Part shown: positions 62,151 through 64,000 of the stretch, piece after piece
How positions within the stretch are numbered: the first letter of the stretch is position 1
How the letters are laid out: every line of letters starts with the position of its first letter
From: Enterococcus_I eurekensis
GTDB lineage: Bacteria > Bacillota > Bacilli > Lactobacillales > Enterococcaceae
Reading direction: 5' to 3'
DNA length: 64,000 nucleotides
Assembly (NCBI RefSeq): GCF_042654605.1
Contig: NZ_JBHSGT010000025.1
Span: forward strand, 1-64,000
Made by a program: the position numbers and the translations under genes
Notes under the pieces: model-generated
What the model saw: only the letters and a program-made list of their open reading frames with translations
Told to the model about the DNA's origin: nothing
Databases searched by the model: none

Positions 62151-62855
62151 ATGGCTTTAACTCCATTAGATATTCAAAATAAAAGTTTCCAAACAAAAAT
62201 GCGTGGGTACGAAAAAGATGAGGTTGATGATTTCTTAGACTTAATCGTTCGAGACTACGAAGATGCCGTTCAAAAGAACCGCGAATTAGAAAAAGCTTTA
62301 AAACATGCAGAAGAAAAACTTGAGTATTTCAATGAATTGAAAGATGCATTAAACCAATCGATTATTGTAGCTCAAGACACAGCGGACAAAGTGAAAACAA
62401 GTGCGAGCAAAGAGTCTGAAGTTATCGTGACATCTGCTCAAAACAAAGCCAATGAAATGGTAGCCAAAGCTGAAAAACGTGCCGATTCATTAACTCGTGC
62501 TGCAGAAGAAAAAGCCAAAGAAATTTTAACTGAAGCGACAGAAAATGCTCGTCAATTAGCAGTAGAAACGAATGACTTGAAGAAAAAGACACGTGTTTTC
62601 CACAACAGCTTATCATTAATGTTAGAAACACAATTAAACCAAGTGAAATCACCAGAGTGGGAAGAAATTTTAGCACCATTTTCAAGTTATGTTCAAGATA
62701 GTCATCAAGTGATTCGTGAAGTTTTAGCGAAAGAGCTTGACAATGAAAATGAATCTGAAGTAAACTCTAGTCAAGTAACTGATAATGAAACAGATTATAC
62801 GGTTTTAGAAGCCAATGAAAAAGTCGTTCATGTATCTGATAACGAAAATAACTAA
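62151..62855 (+). CDS. divIVA: Cell division initiation protein DivIVA
   Basis: Pole- and septum-binding coiled-coil protein of 234 residues: N-terminal membrane-binding domain (MALTPLDIQNKSFQTKMRGYEKDEVDDFLDLIV), then long heptad-rich coiled coil (about 35-150) and an acidic tail. ATG 62151 follows AAGAGGTG. Confidence 0.96.
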   Translation: MALTPLDIQNKSFQTKMRGYEKDEVDDFLDLIVRDYEDAVQKNRELEKALKHAEEKLEYFNELKDALNQSIIVAQDTADKVKTSASKESEVIVTSAQNKANEMVAKAEKRADSLTRAAEEKAKEILTEATENARQLAVETNDLKKKTRVFHNSLSLMLETQLNQVKSPEWEEILAPFSSYVQDSHQVIREVLAKELDNENESEVNSSQVTDNETDYTVLEANEKVVHVSDNENN

Positions 62856-62889
62856 TAACTTAAAATAGAACAGAAAAATGGTTTGTATT

Positions 62890-63087
62890 TTTTTAGCGAG
62901 TTGACGATAGTGAGAGGTCAATAAACCCTGCATCCCATTAGATCCTCTATTTTGTTTGATTTTGAAAGCTAGTAGAAATCAACGATTAATCTCGTTAACG
63001 ATTCTAAAGGAAAATGAAATATCATTTTCGAACTTTGGGTGGTACCGCGATACGTTCGTCCCTTTTTGTGGGATGAGCGTTTTTTTG
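62890..63087 (+). promoter_or_regulatory. T-box riboswitch of ileS (isoleucine specifier AUC)
   Basis: The leader has an AGTGAGAGG motif in Stem I, a specifier loop GAA-AUC-AAC (AUC at 62978-62980), the T-box core TGGTACCGCG (63040-63049) and a terminator with stem ACGTTCGTCCC/GGGATGAGCGT and a T7 tail ending at about 63087. AUC codes for isoleucine, matching ileS. The GAA-NNN-A frame around the specifier is the same as in the proS T-box. Confidence 0.93.
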
Positions 63088-63116
63088 TGCTTAAAATGAA
63101 AGGAAGAGATAAACAA

Positions 63117-64000
63117 GTGAAGATGAAAGAAACGTTACATTTAGGTAAAACAGCTTTTCCAATGCGTGGTAATTTGCCAAATCGTGAAATCGAATGGCAA
63201 AAAGATTGGGAAGAAAAAGATATTTATGGTTTACGTCAAAAATTAAATGAAGGCAAACCAACCTTTGTCTTACACGATGGCCCGCCATTTGCGAATGGAA
63301 ATATCCACTTAGGCCACTCGTTAAACAAAATCAGTAAAGATATTATTGTTCGTTCGAAATCGATGTCTGGTTTTCGTGCGCCGTACGTTCCTGGCTGGGA
63401 TACCCATGGTTTACCAATTGAACAAGTTTTAGCGAATAAAGGCATTAAGAGAAAAGAAATGACATTGGCAGAATACCGTCAAAAATGTTATGACTATGCC
63501 TTAACTCAAGTTGATAAACAACGAGAAGACTTCAAACGCTTAGGTGTTTCAGGTGAATGGGATAACCCATATATCACACTAACGCCAGACTACGAAGCAG
63601 CAGAAATTCGTGTGTTCGGTAAAATGGCTGAAAAAGGCTATATTTATAAAGGCTTAAAACCAATTTACTGGTCACCATCAAGTGAATCTTCACTTGCTGA
63701 AGCTGAAATTGAATATAAAGACGTTAAATCTGCTTCAATTTACGTGGCTTTTCAAGTAGCAGATGGCAAAGGACTGTTAGATAATGATACTGCTTTCGTT
63801 ATCTGGACCACAACACCTTGGACGTTACCAGCCAACCTTGGAATTTCAGTAAACCCAGACTATACATACGTTCAAATTTTAGCTGATGGCCGTAAATTTG
63901 TAGTAGCGAAAGATTTGTTAGAAACGGTAACTAACGCAATTGGTTGGGAAAATGTTGAAGTATTGAAAGAATTCTCTGGTGACCAACTAGAAATGATGAC
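63117..64000 (+). CDS. ileS: Isoleucyl-tRNA synthetase (partial, runs off the window)
   Basis: Class I synthetase; only the first 294 codons are present. Visible are FPMRGNLPNRE, the HIGH signature (GNIHLGHSLNK), the start of the editing domain (PWTLPANLGI) and WDTHGLPIE. Start GTG 63117 is ten bases after AAGGAAG; ATG 63123 in the same frame is possible. Controlled by the preceding T-box. It follows divIVA as in many Firmicutes. Confidence 0.96.
   Translation, partial: MKMKETLHLGKTAFPMRGNLPNREIEWQKDWEEKDIYGLRQKLNEGKPTFVLHDGPPFANGNIHLGHSLNKISKDIIVRSKSMSGFRAPYVPGWDTHGLPIEQVLANKGIKRKEMTLAEYRQKCYDYALTQVDKQREDFKRLGVSGEWDNPYITLTPDYEAAEIRVFGKMAEKGYIYKGLKPIYWSPSSESSLAEAEIEYKDVKSASIYVAFQVADGKGLLDNDTAFVIWTTTPWTLPANLGISVNPDYTYVQILADGRKFVVAKDLLETVTNAIGWENVEVLKEFSGDQLEMM

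Overview
The window is a chromosomal stretch of a low-GC Gram-positive bacterium, most likely a lactic acid bacterium of the Enterococcaceae/Carnobacteriaceae type (Lactobacillales). This rests on low GC, strong AGGAGG ribosome sites, two T-box leaders, Bacillus-like gene order (holB-ricT-yabA-rsmI; nusB-folD-xseA-xseB-ispA-tlyA-argR-recN; the mraZ-to-divIVA division cluster), a mannose PTS under a LevR/ManR-type sigma-54 activator with DUF956, and anaerobic ribonucleotide reductase. Species is not claimed. No CRISPR array, prophage or recognisable defence island is visible.

Layout. 1-4.8 kb: DNA replication and rRNA modification (holB, ricT, yabA, rsmI), a palindromic repeat block, and dinB with an SOS-like promoter. 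4.8-7.8 kb: nrdD-nrdG on the minus strand behind two NrdR boxes. 7.9-15.3 kb: M42 peptidase, a sigma/anti-sigma pair, an MBL hydrolase with lipoate ligase, and a bacitracin-type ABC exporter. 15.3-19.8 kb: archaeal-type proS behind a T-box, trmR, tRNA-Arg(TCT), and a second sigma/membrane-protein pair. 20.2-23.3 kb: a gluconate pair and an XRE regulator. 23.4-28.3 kb: leuABCD behind a leader peptide with four Leu codons and an attenuator. 28.3-29.5 kb: rplU-prp-rpmA. 29.6-36.4 kb: manR and a sigma-54 driven mannose-family PTS operon. 36.7-46.4 kb: membrane protein, M24 peptidase, Asp23-nusB-folD-xseAB-ispA-tlyA, a roughly 1 kb island of palindromes plus an ISL3 transposase remnant, then argR-recN. 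46.5-48.2 kb: a tiny DUF4044 protein, CorA, DUF3397. 48.2-64 kb: the division and wall cluster (mraZ to divIVA), then ileS behind a T-box, cut by the window end.

How the parts work together. Most of the window is core metabolism and cell division. The interest lies mainly in control elements readable from the DNA: four GTGG-type MraZ repeats at exact 10-bp steps, paired NrdR boxes flanking a perfect palindrome, a LexA-like box inside the dinB promoter, a leucine attenuator, a textbook -24/-12 promoter, two T-boxes whose specifier codons (CCU, AUC) match their synthetases, and an apparent ATT start codon for divIB. Three intergenic blocks (2.2-2.6, 15.35-15.54 and 43.4-43.8 kb) carry long imperfect palindromes, and the last two share sequence. 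No clearly new multi-gene system was found; the repeat family and the divIB start are the least explained items.
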